A DNA stretch of 64,000 nucleotides from assembly GCF_018139145.2 (NCBI RefSeq), contig NC_059474.1, positions 36,660,344 to 36,724,343 of the forward strand, in the 5' to 3' direction. The notes beneath the pieces were generated by a model. That model ran no database searches and was not told the origin of the DNA. It was given only the letters and a program-made list of their open reading frames with translations. The DNA comes from Gymnogyps californianus. Its lineage: Eukaryota > Chordata > Aves > Accipitriformes > Cathartidae. Below, piece after piece: positions 12,601 to 23,419 of this stretch. The position numbers and the translations under genes were made by a program. How positions within the stretch are numbered: the first letter of the stretch is position 1; every line of letters starts with the position of its first letter.

Positions 12601-13714
12601 TTCTTCCCCACCCAAAATTCATTCCACCTGTTCTAGCAGTACATGCAACTAGTACATTAAAACCAGCTGGGATAACCAGCCACTGGGACCCTTAAACACT
12701 CATCAGCTGTTTCAGTTCAGTGGCTGGACTTGCTACACCTTCAGTCTGCATAACAGGCACACAAAAAACGGATCTTTTTTTTTAAATGAGCAACAGGTCT
12801 TGCAGATGAGGTGGAAGAAGTTTTTGTTTGGCTGAGTCACTGGAGGCTGAACTTCTTTTAATTAAATGTGATATTTTAGCATGGAGATGTATAGCCTCTC
12901 TGAAATATCTGGGCACATAAATTAGGCTACTTGCCAGGCAGCAATGAGGGTGGGATTCAGCTGCCCTGATTTTTCCCCTGCTTGTGTATCTGAATCTGAC
13001 TTATTGATCCTGTGTTCTCTCCTCATTCGAAAGGAGAAAGATACATATTCCTAGGAAAATCGGCTCATTTTTAAGGGAGAGACTAAAATCAGTCTGATAA
13101 ATTGTCCTCTGGAGATGCCTGTTTGTCCCTCTTGACTAGAAAGATTGCTTACAATGATTAATTCATTCTTAGACCTCTACCTTTGAGACATCTAACAGTT
13201 TTAAGTCAGGTGCTCATAAATTTCAGTATGTCCTTCTGTTACCAGACCACGGAAAAGATTTTTCCTTTATGGTATGACGTTGCTTTATGACAAAATAATT
13301 TTTCCAAGTACATGAATGAAAAAATCCCATTGGTCCCATCCCATCCTTGTATTTTAGTCTGGTAAGGAATGAAACTTGCCAGCATCCTGCCTGTGCGTTT
13401 GTGGACCTACAGGCTCTAAAGCACACCATGTTCTTATGCCCTGGCCAGCTGTGATGAGATGCTCAAAGGGGTTTTGTGCCCTACCAAATGGTTGTCATTT
13501 TCCTGAAATAACTTACCACCTTGATTTTTTTCTGTTTGCAGTTACAGTGCTTGGAAGACTCTTTGAAAGGCCTTTAGGAAGCTGGATGTTGGCAGCAGGG
13601 GTTACCTCTCTGTTGCAGAACTCCAGTCCCAAAATCCCCGTAACTTCCTGCTAGAAGAGGATGAAGTTTATCATTCTCTCTCTAAATTTGATCCTAATCT
13701 GAAAAGGCAAATTG
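9621..13714. other. Intergenic sequence
   Basis: Holds the purine microsatellite at 12251-12279 and a small imperfect tandem duplication near 10572-10610 (TCTGGTT..CCTCTGAAA twice). No gene is recognised. Confidence 0.6.
12251..12279 (+). repeat. AGAGG purine microsatellite
   Basis: AGAGG/AGAAG pentamers, all purine on the plus strand. Confidence 0.8.
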
Positions 13715-13719
13715 ATTAC

Positions 13720-14280
13720 TGTCGTGGTTTAACCCTAGCCAGCAACTAAGCACCACACAGCTGCTCGCTCACAGCTCCCCCCTCCTCCAGTGGGATGGGG
13801 AGAGAATCGAAAAAAAAGGTAAAACTCGTGGGTTGAGATAAAGACAGTTTAATAGGACAGAAAAGGAAGGGAAAATAATAATAATAATAATAATAACAGA
13901 ATATACAAAACAAGTGATGCACAATACAATTGCTCACCACCTGCTGACCGGTGCCAGCCAATCCCTGAGCCACAGTGTCTCCTGGCCAACTCCCCCAGTT
14001 TATACACTGGGCATGATGTCATATGGTATGGAATACCCCTTTGGCCAGTTGGGGTCAGCTGTCCTGGCTGTGTCCCCTCCCAGCTTCTTGTGCACTCCCA
14101 GCCTCCACTGGCAGGGCAGTATGAGAAGTTGAGAAGTCCTTGACTTTTAGTATAAACACTGCTTAGCAACAACTAAAACATCACTGTGTTATCAACATTA
14201 TTCTCATCCTAAATCCAAAACACAGCACTGTACCAGTTACTAGGAAGAAAATTAACTTTATTCCAGCTGAAACCAGGACA
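13720..14280 (-). mobile_element. Solo LTR of an avian ERVL-type endogenous retrovirus (copy 1)
   Basis: Read on the minus strand, the element begins TGTCCTGGTTTC and ends CCACGACA (TG...CA). It is flanked by a perfect 5-bp target duplication ATTAC (13715-13719 and 14281-14285), the size typical of ERVL elements. A TATA-type promoter motif lies at about 13999-14006 and an ATTAAA poly(A) signal at 13853-13848, in the order expected for a minus-strand LTR. An AAT microsatellite (about 13873-13896) lies in the downstream part. No internal retroviral sequence adjoins it, so this is a solo LTR left by recombination. I recognise the family as abundant in birds but do not give a formal Repbase name. 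Confidence 0.92.
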
Positions 14281-14285
14281 ATTAC

Positions 14286-17200
14286 AAATCCTTTTTGGAA
14301 GAAGCTCATAAAAAAGCTAGCCAAATACAGCAAAAACACCCCCCTTTGCAAACCTGCTATAAATTAACATAGAATATTCCCATGACTAAAAGAACAGCAT
14401 TTATGTTCTCCCAGTTGCCTGTCCTTCTAGCTATGTCATATACTTCTTGTAGGAATGCATGTCTTTTACCTACTTGTTGCTTGCCGTATTCAATACTGTA
14501 AGTTGTTTTGTGAAGGGGTGGTAGAAGCTCCTTCTGAGAGCATAAAGCAAAGCTGAATATACCACAGTTGCTAACTGCATGTAACATACAACAGACTGAG
14601 AAAATTAATGCTACTAAGAAGATCAATTTTATGAAAAGGAGAGACAAAGGTGCAGCATGGAGAGTTGCAAATAGCTTTTGAGAAGATGAAATATTCAGTG
14701 AAGAACAGTATGCCATTTTGCTGCTTGGAACCTCCTCACCATGGAAAGGAGATCCTTTGACCTCATAGAGTTGGATTAGCACCTGCGTATGCACACAGAT
14801 GGAGGTTGGCCCTTCATTTAAGTATAGATTGTTGTGCCTAGTTGTGTTTTTTTTCTTGGAAGAATAATTTACGCACTGAGTACCAGAGGCAGTAGGACCT
14901 GTTCTGTAGCTGTTCTGTACATGACTTCACTTTCATGATCAGAGTAATTGTGTGTCTAGGACCAGGTTAGGTTATTTAATTTCCATACATCTTTATAAAC
15001 CTGTGGCTGCATAGCTGAATTAATAAAATGAGCATGAGGAGCCACTGAAATATACCTGTTTGGTAAGCTCTCTGCTGATGCAATTCCATCGCGTCTCCTC
15101 CTCATGGAAGCAACTATAGCTTCAGGGATCTCCAGGAAGCTTTACCCACCTGCACTAGCTAAGGATTTGGTCCACAATATACGCACATAGGTAACAAGCA
15201 AGTAGGAGTCTCTTGCTTGCTTTAACATACTGGCTTTCCTGCAGATGGTGATTTGTAACCTGCTGTAAACAGTGGTACCTTTAATCATCATTTTACTGGT
15301 TTTCATAGATCTTTGCTGTCTAACAGGTTTTGGCATTATGCAGCAAAGGATGTACTCTTGCTCTTGCTGTTTTTCCAATTACTTTCTTTCCTTCTTCAGA
15401 CATCGGAGAGAATTGACAGTATTTTCAGTAATAAAACTCCAAGACATGTTTTTTCTCATTTCTTTAGGAGAGAAGGTACTGTATGAAAAAAGTTTGTGGC
15501 ATAGAAAAATTATTATTACATCTTATGATAAAAAGAGGTTTTATAGTGGAATATGCAGGACTCAGGTTATATTGATTCCCTTAACACATTCCAATATATA
15601 GTTGTGTTACACATAATGTCTCAGGGTTTCCTAAGGTTCTTGAAATTTTGTAATCTGTGCTTGGTGGATATCCTTGATCCCTGTTACACTTTTCTCATTT
15701 TGAAACTGAAGTTATGTGGGGTTTGTTCTATAGGTTTTGTTGTTATTGTTCCTTCTACAGATCCCAGTCCTGAAAACCCAGCAGTCAATTTGATAGTAAG
15801 AGTAAATTATTTCCGTCCTACCACCTTGGGCAGAAAAACTCTGAACCCTAACTTTTACTCACAGCTATAGTGGCATCACCTGTTGTAGTGAGTAAGGTTG
15901 TACAAGTGTATCAAATACCTGTCTGTATCAAACCATAAGGTTGCCCTAGGATAAATTAAAGGACATTTTAGTTTTGGGAAAAAAAGAAAAAAAGACCAAT
16001 CCTATATCTTAGTCATAAAAGACTGACCTTTAAAGGCTAATCTCTGTGAATTCATCCCCTGGAATGGCACTAATGTAGCATGCATGGGAAGTTACAAGGA
16101 TCTAACAAAGCCACACTTAAGCAAAGAACTACCAAGCTAGACTAGGAAATACTGAGAAAAACTAAACTGAATCCAGCTGTACTATGGAAGAGGACCTGTA
16201 TAGGCTTCCTATGTATGTAGTACATAGTAGTATACCGATGGTACACAAAGCACATGGTACACAGGGCACATATACCTCCAGAGGAGGAGAATGGAGGTGC
16301 AAAAGCCATAGTGCCCACTCCTCCCTGGCGTGGAGAAAGCAGTGAAACCCTGTCACAGCTTCGTGCTTGCAACTCTGAATTGGATGTCTCCTTCAACTTG
16401 ATATCCTGAGATCAAACTCTCTCCGGATGGACTACCATCTAATCTCTCCTTTCAAAGGACTAACCAGGGCACAGTGTTTCCTCCAAAGACAACAGAAGTG
16501 GCTTTGTAGGGGCAGAGTGGTTATAAGCAGGCGCTCCCAAAGAGGGACACCCGGTTTTTAGCCTCAAAGACTTCAACCTTGAGACTCCGACTTCCTAGAA
16601 GAATGTCTAAGCCTCAGGCTAGGAAGTAAGGGCTGGGAGATGGAGGCACAGGCTATTGAATCAGAGTGAAGGCACTTTCTGCTGTAGTCCTGATCTTAGG
16701 GTTTCCATTGGACTGCACCCTACTCTAAATGCCTGCACCCTTCATGGGACTGAAAGCGTAATTTTGATGCTGGAATTCACAAGAGACAGAGATGAGCTCA
16801 GAGCTCAGGAGCTGCCTGGTTTCCACAAAGCTAGCAGGAGACTGAGATAGTCTCTAAATAAAGGACCACAAAGTGAGCTGGTGTAGATCCTTCTAGATGC
16901 TCTGGGTTAAGCCCTCAGCAGGGGTAAAACTACCTTCATAATGTTCACCAGAAGCATAACAACTGAGTCATAGACCCCGTCATGAATTCCCTGTTGCCTT
17001 GCAGGACTCCCTTGTTCAAAGAGCCTAATTTTTTTAATTACACAATCATTACGTAGACTGGGAGTGCACTTTGAGGTGTTGTATTCTTACAGTAATTAAA
17101 AATTAAATTGCCTTTAAACTTTTCAGAGCATATGTGCAAAAGTTTAGATTTATTGCTGGCAAAAGCATTTTTTCCCAGCCTAATTAACTGTACTACTGCT

Positions 17201-19290
17201 GATGAAATATAATGCACATTTCAATTGCTGTAGCTTGAAGATGAATGTTAAACAATCTGTTTCCTAAGTTGAACTGGATTTAATATTCTGAGTTTGAATC
17301 TTCCAAACTACTTCTCTTTCCTCACATTTGATATTTCATCCAATTGTTCTCGGTGTTGCTCTCTCTCACCTTTTTAAAGGAGTTTTGTTTGTTTTAACAT
17401 GCCACTCTATGCAGTATGGTATGTGGGTAGGTATCAGCGCTTTAACCTTATATACGTATTAAAATGCCTTTCTTATACATCTTGCCGTAATTACGTGTTC
17501 TCTTCAAGAGAATCCAGTGTTCTTTTCCTAAAACAGCCTTTACGCAATCTGCGGGCAAGTTTGCTAGAAATAAACATGATGATGTGAGAGGGGATGGACT
17601 CATCCAAGGCAGGAGGCAAATCTGTGAGGTCAGATCCTGCATCTCAGCAAATATGAAACTGTCAGCTGGAGGCTTTCTTTCCAAAAGACTGCCTTTGCGA
17701 AGGGGTTGCTAGACAAGCGTGCAGCTGCTTCAGCAGCGTGTGTCTACTACACAGACTGTTCCCAAGAGCCACAGGCAAACAGAAGGTCTCCTTCTCCTTA
17801 TGCCTGAGTCACTTTATGAAGGGAAAACACCCATCTGGGCTTCTAGGCACTATTTAACTCTCTCTGAGAACGTGGTAGCAGGGCAAGAAGCTGATCTGGA
17901 TAGGGTGGTCATTGTACCCTGGCACCTGAGACCCTCTGCTCTTCTAAGCACTTCTGGTGACCCTGGTCAAATCGTGCAGGCTACCCTGGGGTACCTTTGA
18001 GCCTGAGAAGCAGCAGCAGCATCCCACAGAGCAGTGGGACAGCAAGACTTACAAACTGGCAGGATCTTTGGTACCATGGGAAAGGGATCATATCCATACC
18101 ACTAGGAAGCCAGCTATCACGTGCATCACTACTGGAAAGGATCTGAGATTAAGAGCCTTCAGCAGTGCTGTTCCTCCTCCTTCCCTCAGCTGCTTGTTCC
18201 CAACCCATGGCTCAGCCCCTATAGATGTGCTGGTGCAACTGTTTGTGGTCCAATGCTGTGAGCAGGGTCACTGACCCAAAATAAAATAAAAATACTCTTT
18301 TCTCATTAGCTGGTGACCTGATTGATAAGTTGCCCCCAAAATGACTGTGTTGGCATGAATTCAGGCTCTGTTTCCAAGGCTGGAAGCTCCACAGTGTGGC
18401 ACTGCCGCCAAAGCCCCGAGATCTTTGAGTGATGCCTTCAGACTGGTGCAAAACCGTGGGAAGAAAGAAGAGTTCTGATCTGTGTTATATATGCTCAAAG
18501 TTCATAAACATTTTTTTACTTATTTAAATAGTAAGAGTGGCACAGTAACACTTCCTTCCAGGCTTTGCCTGTTGCCTGTTAAAAAGTAAATTTTTCAGGT
18601 GGAGAGTTTGTGCACAGGCTACTTATCTCTCTTTGATCTCAGTAATGATGTTTTACTTCCATGATAGTGCAAATAAATCCTTATGATAAATTAGGGAGTT
18701 GAAGATGTTTTCAATAACGTGATATTACAGAGATCGACATAAACTCTTCTACTGTCTGAGTAAATGACAAGTGAGAGTCAGTATCGGATATAGAACTGTA
18801 CACTCCTATTTTGCTGTCCTTTGATCCCAAAATTATTCTTTTCCTTCAACATAAATTACTGAGATGTGACTATGCTGTACAACTATTTTCTGGGGTGAGA
18901 AGAATTGCAGTATATGCAGGACTTGGAAAGTGTGAGGAAAAGAAAGGAGTTCAGATAACAGGGAGAAGAGGTGGCAAAGAGGATGTGAAAGGCATGGGGA
19001 AGGAAGGCAAGGCAAAATGAGGCAAAAGAGATTGGAAGGTCTAAGAAGGAGAAAGGTGCTAGCTGAAGGAATGGGAAATGATACAGCAAGTCATTCATCA
19101 TTAGGATTTTTAGCCAAGCAGGTGTGGAACAGAGAGGCTAGTATTTTGGGGGCTTTGGGAGTTAAAATAGTTTATTTTCAGGAACAAAACGCCTCTATGC
19201 ATTCCCGTGCTAGCTGCTGCCAGACACCAGTAAATGGCACTGCCATGTCGGAAGATGAGCACCACCAGCCCAGACGGTGACAGCACAGGT
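14286..19290. other. Intergenic sequence
   Basis: AT-rich. Frames on both strands are short and anonymous. I see no repeat that I can name. Confidence 0.6.
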
Positions 19291-19356
19291 GACATCCATC
19301 TCCTACCTGCTCCCACCAGAGCTGACGTCCATCTCCTACCTGCTCCCACCAGAGCT
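19291..19356 (+). repeat. Tandem duplication of a 33-bp unit
   Basis: Units 19291-19323 and 19324-19356 differ at one base (GACATCC against GACGTCC). A third partial similarity precedes them (GGTGACAGCACAGGTGACA). No function is evident; this is a recent slippage-type duplication. Confidence 0.9.
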
Positions 19357-19395
19357 GGCGGGTGATGCTCACAGCAGAGCTAAAATAAGTCCAGA

Positions 19396-19421
19396 AAAAC
19401 AAAAACAAACAAACAAACAAG
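19396..19421 (+). repeat. AAAC microsatellite
   Basis: A short run of AAAC units, about 140 bp before the GC-rich inverted repeat. Confidence 0.8.
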
Positions 19422-19537
19422 CTAAAAATCTCTGCCCTCCAGGCACAGAAATGTAAAATAAAAACAAATGAGCCGGACCTCTGTCAAAACACAGGGGATG
19501 CCCGTCCCGGGGGACCTCCGCGCCCCGCTGCCCGTGA

Positions 19538-19623
19538 GGATCCAGCCCCGGGCGCCGAGCTCCGCGCCCGCGCAGGGGGGGACCCCCTGCGCGGGCGCGG
19601 AGCTCGGCGCCCGGGGTGGATCC
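19538..19623. repeat. Near-perfect GC-rich inverted repeat (42/41-bp arms, 3-nt loop)
   Basis: Left arm 19538-19579 and right arm 19583-19623 are reverse complements except for one extra G in the left arm near its outer end; the loop is GGA at 19580-19582. Both arms are bounded externally by GGATCC. The element lies in a small GC-rich patch about 1.7 kb downstream of the HELT poly(A) signal. It resembles the palindrome upstream of the gene in size and composition, but the sequence is different. Confidence 0.93.
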
Positions 19624-19639
19624 GACCTGGGAAGGCAGC

Positions 19640-20500
19640 TCGGCTCCCGTCCCTGGTACCGCTGGCTTTAGCGTATGCCAAAATAATTTGGGGGGCAAAA
19701 GCCGGGGGTCTGCGGGGCCTGGGGGGTGGGGGGCGGGGGAGCTCAGAGCCCTGCACGGGCAGAGGGGGGAGATTTTTATCCTAAAGTCATTGTAAAGCCA
19801 AAGAGGGGTTTATCCTCCACAGCTAAATGAGAACGAAAAGGAAAAAGAGAGAGAAAAAAAAAAAATCCAGAATAGCAACATTGGAGATACAAAGACTGTC
19901 ATGGACCAGTGCGAGTTTGCAAAATTATATGTAAATGACCCCAGTTTTGACCGTGGTGGCCCTCTGCTAATCCCAGAGAGAAAATCTACTTAGCAAAGGG
20001 AAGTTTTCTTTAATTTGGTTAACAGGGACCAAAATGCTGAATATATTAATAATTTATATTTCCAGGAAAACGCTGTATCTTTAATGCTTCAGTGCCAAAG
20101 GGCGTTCACAAGAGCTTAATGCTCACAGAATAAAAATCCTGTAGCATTTTCTCCATACTCTGCACCCAGCGCTGGTGAAAATGAGTGTAGGACGGGTGTT
20201 TTCATAACAGGCACCAGCCATTCTGCTGCTGCTGAACGCGTTTGGCTGATCCCATATTGCTCTGTGTACACTGAGCAAGAGAGAGGTTCCCGCTGGATTT
20301 ACCATCCTAAAGGTGTCCCGAGGAAATGAGGGTTTTTTTCCTCCCCTCTCTGGCTGACTCATTACGTTATCCCGCCGTGTGACCTTTTCCCCGCTAATCT
20401 GAAATAGCAGCTTTTCCTGTATTTACAGGTTAAATGGAAGATACACATTCTACTTTTTACTCATTGTCATGAAGATCTTTTTGTCTGTCTCCGAATAAAG
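19640..20500. promoter_or_regulatory. HELT 3' flank, candidate conserved element
   Basis: Non-repetitive sequence between the inverted repeat and the CpG block. It includes an octamer-like TATGTAAAT near 19928-19936, an OTX-type TAATCC at 19968-19973 and an AT-rich core around 20035-20060. A regulatory role is possible but unproven. Confidence 0.3.
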
Positions 20501-21319
20501 GGTCGGGTTGGTTTACAAATTGCGGGTCAGCCCGTTCCGTGACCTGGGCAAACAACCCGGGTCAAATCCCCTCAAAGCCTCCCCACCCAACTGGAATAAG
20601 TTAATTTACCCCTCGGCGGCTCCGGCCCCGCCGGGCATACCCGGTCTGCCTGCGGGGGGGGGGGGTGGCCGGGGTCCCCCTGCCCTCCTGCCAGAGGGTG
20701 CGAGGACCCCCGGGGACGCTGGGTTCAGGTGGGACCGAAATTGCCCTGCTAGGCACGGCAGGAGGGAGCCGTGCCGCGGCCCCGCGCCGGCAGCGGGTCT
20801 TGAAGGACTCGCTCGCAAGAGCTTTGATTCGGTCTGTTCTCGGCGCTGCGCCCCTCCGCAGCGGCCGCCTCCCCTCCCCGCCCCGTCCTGCGCCTCCCCC
20901 GTTGTTCCCCCCCTCCTCCGAACAAGCTGCGCCGTCGAGAAATTCGCTGGCGAAATACACGGGAGGTCCCGGCGCCTTTCGCACGCGTGCCCCTGGGAGC
21001 ATCCCCCCACGGGCGCGTGGGAGGGCAGCACCCACGGGGTTGCGGGGGGGGGGGGCATCCCCGGGACTTCATCCCTCCGGCGCCCCGGTGGCTCTCCCAG
21101 CCCCCCGGGACGGCCTCGGGGCAGAGGCCGGGCGGCACCGAGACCCGACCCGCCGCGCCGTGCCCTGCGTGCCCGCAGTGCTAACCCACGGCCGGTGCGT
21201 GCAGCTGCCTCCCCGGGCCTCGCGGACCACGTTTCTCTCGTGTTTTTTTTTCCCGTGGGTGGGTGTGGGGGGGTAGACCCCCCACCGCCACCCGAGGAAG
21301 CTCCCTCCCGGAAACAAGA

Positions 21320-21595
21320 AGGGGCGGCGGGTATAAACATTTATTCCAAGGCATCGCTTGTACAGGCACCGCACCCGGAGGTGCGAAGAAGAGCGGGTGG
21401 GGGCAGATCCAGGCCCCCGGAGAGGGCGGGCGGGCGGGCGCAGAGCCGGGCCCCCGGGGCGGGCGGCCGGGGGCTCCGCGCTCTCCGCGACCCCCGCGCA
21501 TCTCCCTGCCCCCGGCAGCCCCCTCCCCCGTGCGCCCGGGCGTCGCTCGCAGCGTCCGCGGTCATAAATAGGATTTTTCAGGCGGGGGCGAGTCT
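21320..21595 (-). other. HELT: HELT 3' UTR with AATAAA polyadenylation signal
   Basis: Downstream of the stop codon the minus strand carries a canonical AATAAA at 21345-21340, followed within about 30 nt by T/GT-rich sequence suitable as a downstream element. Cleavage is expected near 21320, giving a 3' UTR of about 275 nt. The signal is seen directly; the exact cleavage site is inferred. Confidence 0.7.
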
Positions 21596-22977
21596 CTATA
21601 GCATGGAGGGGTGCTGGCCCGGGGGCAGCCCGAAGGCGTTGGGGTGGGAATGGCCGAGGAGGTTGAGGTAGTGGCGGTCCAGCCCCTGCACGGAGGAGAG
21701 GAAGGTGCTGCGCTGCTGGCCGGGGCTGCCGAGGGGCACGGCGGCGTTGGGGAGGTGATAGGGCAGGGAGGGGCTGCGGGCGGCGCCGTGCCAGGGGAAG
21801 GGCCCCCCCGAGGGCGGCTGGAGCACGGCATCGCCGGGGCTGTGGCCGTGTCCGGGGCACTCGGGCCCGGGGTGCAGCTGGTAGGAAAAGTCCGGCTCCG
21901 GGAGGGAACCCAGGGAGGTGAAGAGGGGCTCGGTGACGAAGCGCGCTTTGGACTGGAGGAAGGCCAGGATGCGGGCGTATTTGGTGTCTTTGGTCTCCAT
22001 CCTCTCCACCGTCGTCAAGTAGTGGACCAGGTTCTTCATGCACTCGTGGTAGCCGTAGTGGAAGTAGTTGGCGAACTCGGAGAGCAGCTCTGCTGGAAAG
22101 CAAGGGGCAGCGGAGCCGAGTTCCTCAGGGTCCGGCCTTGGAGGGGGGGGGGGGGGCAGGGGCCGCCCCCACGCCGCGGGTGTCCCGGCGGGGGGCCGCG
22201 CCCGCCCACCTACCCTTCTCCCGGCCGCGGGGGAAGTCCGCCGAGTGCAGGGCCCGCAGGTACTGCACCGTCATCTCCAGGATCTCCGCTTTCTCCAGCT
22301 TCCCCGAGCTCTGCAACGGGCGCGGGAGAGCGGCATCACCTCTCCCCTGCGGCTGCGCTGCGCTCCGCCGGGCCGCCCCTCCAAACCCCCCCGCATCGGG
22401 GCGGGGTGGGGGGTGGGGAGAATCGCTCCGCACCGGGGAGAAGGGCTCAGGGGCTGCTCTCCCCCCCCCCGCCTTACCTGCTTGGCCAGAGCCATGGGCA
22501 CCGTCTTCCCCAGCTCGGTGAGGCAGCGGTTGATGCGGTCCCTCCTCCGCTTCTCAATCACTTTGTGGGAAACCGGCGTCCTCTGCAAAACAGACGGGGC
22601 GCGTTAGTGGGGGGAAAGCAGCCGGATCCGGCCTCGCCGGGGCAGCCGCCCCCGGCCCCGACCCCTCCAGGGCTGCCGGTCCCGACCCCGCTCCGAACAG
22701 CGGCGCCGGGCGCGACGCGGCCCCGGGAAGGATGCTCCGGCGGCGGGTCCTCTCCGCGCCGCCCCGGGGGCTCCCCGTCTGCGCGGGCGGCCCCAGCAAG
22801 GCAGGCTTGGGTTGTTTTTTTGGGGGGGAAGGGGGAAGTTTGGTGTTTTTTGGGGGGGGGCTTTTGGAAGGGAAAGTCGGTGAGGGGGCCGGTGCCGGGT
22901 CCGCCCAGCGGCCCCGCAGAGCCGTGCGCGCAAGGCGGGCGGCGACTCACCCTCCGCTCCTTGAGCTTGGAGGCCAT
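21596..22977 (-). CDS. HELT: HELT, bHLH-Orange transcriptional repressor (four coding exons)
   Basis: The coding exons are 22977-22951 (27 nt), 22582-22478 (105 nt), 22310-22214 (97 nt) and 22092-21596 (497 nt, stop TAG at 21598-21596). They total 726 nt and encode 241 residues, essentially the family length. All three introns (368, 167 and 121 nt) are GT-AG, with donors GTGAGT, GTAAGG and GTAGGT; the last codon of exon 3 is split G|CA (Ala77). The start lies in an excellent Kozak context (CCCACCATGG) and gives MASKLKERR. The basic region and helix-loop-helix cover about residues 10-66, with the EKRRRDRIN core at 19-27 and the second helix at about 48-66. The Orange domain covers about 82-125 (FANYFHYGYHECMKNL at 83-98). 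The C-terminus ends HPSML, so there is no WRPW/YRPW Groucho-binding tetrapeptide, as expected for HELT. Residue 16, where HES proteins have Pro and HEY proteins Gly, is Lys. The HELT family binds E-boxes in the nucleus and represses transcription; in mouse it promotes GABAergic midbrain fate. The identification is secure; exon boundaries are read from splice consensus and reading frame. Confidence 0.96.
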
Positions 22978-23018
22978 GGTGGGCACTGCATCCCCGCTCT
23001 CTCCGGGCCCCTTATAAA
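22978..23018 (-). promoter_or_regulatory. HELT: Putative HELT core promoter (TATA box and initiator)
   Basis: On the minus strand a TTTATAAG box occupies 23018-23011. A CAGT pyrimidine-A start motif with its A at 22987 lies about 29 nt downstream of the first T of TATAAG, which is normal TATA-to-start spacing. This would leave a leader of only about 9 nt before the ATG at 22977. The box and spacing are visible in the sequence; its use as the promoter is inferred, and a start further upstream in the CpG island is also possible. Confidence 0.55.
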
Positions 23019-23226
23019 GCCATCACTTCTTGGGGGGGACCCCGGGGGGCCTCCACGGGCCCGCTGATCCCATAGGATTAGGGGCGAGCGGCGCCGGGGG
23101 AATGTATGCATTAAAGATCAGGGTGGAAGGGGGAGAGAGAAGGATGAGGGGCTTGGGTTTTTTTTTTTTTCCTTCTCTCTTCTTCCTTCCCCACCCCCCG
23201 CCCCGTCCACGCAGCCGGGGGCGGCC

Positions 23227-23265
23227 CAGCTGTGTCGCCCCACGTGGACCTCGGGGACACACGTG
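23227..23265. promoter_or_regulatory. E-box cluster upstream of HELT
   Basis: One CAGCTG (23227-23232) and two CACGTG sites (23241-23246 and 23260-23265) fall within 39 bp, about 250-290 bp upstream of the HELT start codon. CACGTG is a class of E-box bound by HES/HEY/HELT repressors, and CAGCTG is typical of proneural activators. The motifs are visible; occupancy, and therefore autorepression or proneural activation, is inferred. Confidence 0.5.
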
Positions 23266-23279
23266 ACGGTCCCACAATA

Positions 23280-23377
23280 GCGGCGGGGATGGGGCCGGGG
23301 ATGCGGCGAGCGGGGCGCAGGGCGCGGTACCGCGCCCTGCGCCCCGCTCGCCGCATCCCCGGCCCCATCCCCGCCGC
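23280..23377. repeat. Perfect 98-bp GC-rich palindrome (49-bp arms, no spacer)
   Basis: The 49 bases 23280-23328 are the exact reverse complement of 23329-23377, with the centre at GCGCGGT|ACCGCGC. The arms are more than 75% G+C. The palindrome starts 15 bp beyond the last CACGTG site of the HELT upstream region. Either strand could form a stable cruciform or hairpin. It could be real or an artefact of fold-back synthesis or assembly in GC-rich DNA. Confidence 0.95.
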
Positions 23378-23419
23378 CTGCCTGCAAATCCCCGGCACCC
23401 CCCACCCCTCCCCTTAGCC

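Noticed and set aside
13873..13896. CRISPR-like or satellite array
   Set aside because: Simple AAT microsatellite inside the solo LTR. No direct repeats with spacers exist anywhere in the window.
20508..21671. 387-codon plus-strand open frame
   Set aside because: It lies opposite the HELT 3' UTR and 3' flank in GC-rich DNA where stops are rare. Its product is Pro/Gly/Arg/Ala-rich with no domain.
21069..22103. 344-codon minus-strand open frame
   Set aside because: It overlaps HELT exon 4 in a different frame; the HELT frame carries the recognisable domain.
21611..23017. 468-codon plus-strand open frame
   Set aside because: It is antisense to the HELT exons and introns, low in complexity, and crosses conserved splice sites of HELT. 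It is a shadow frame.
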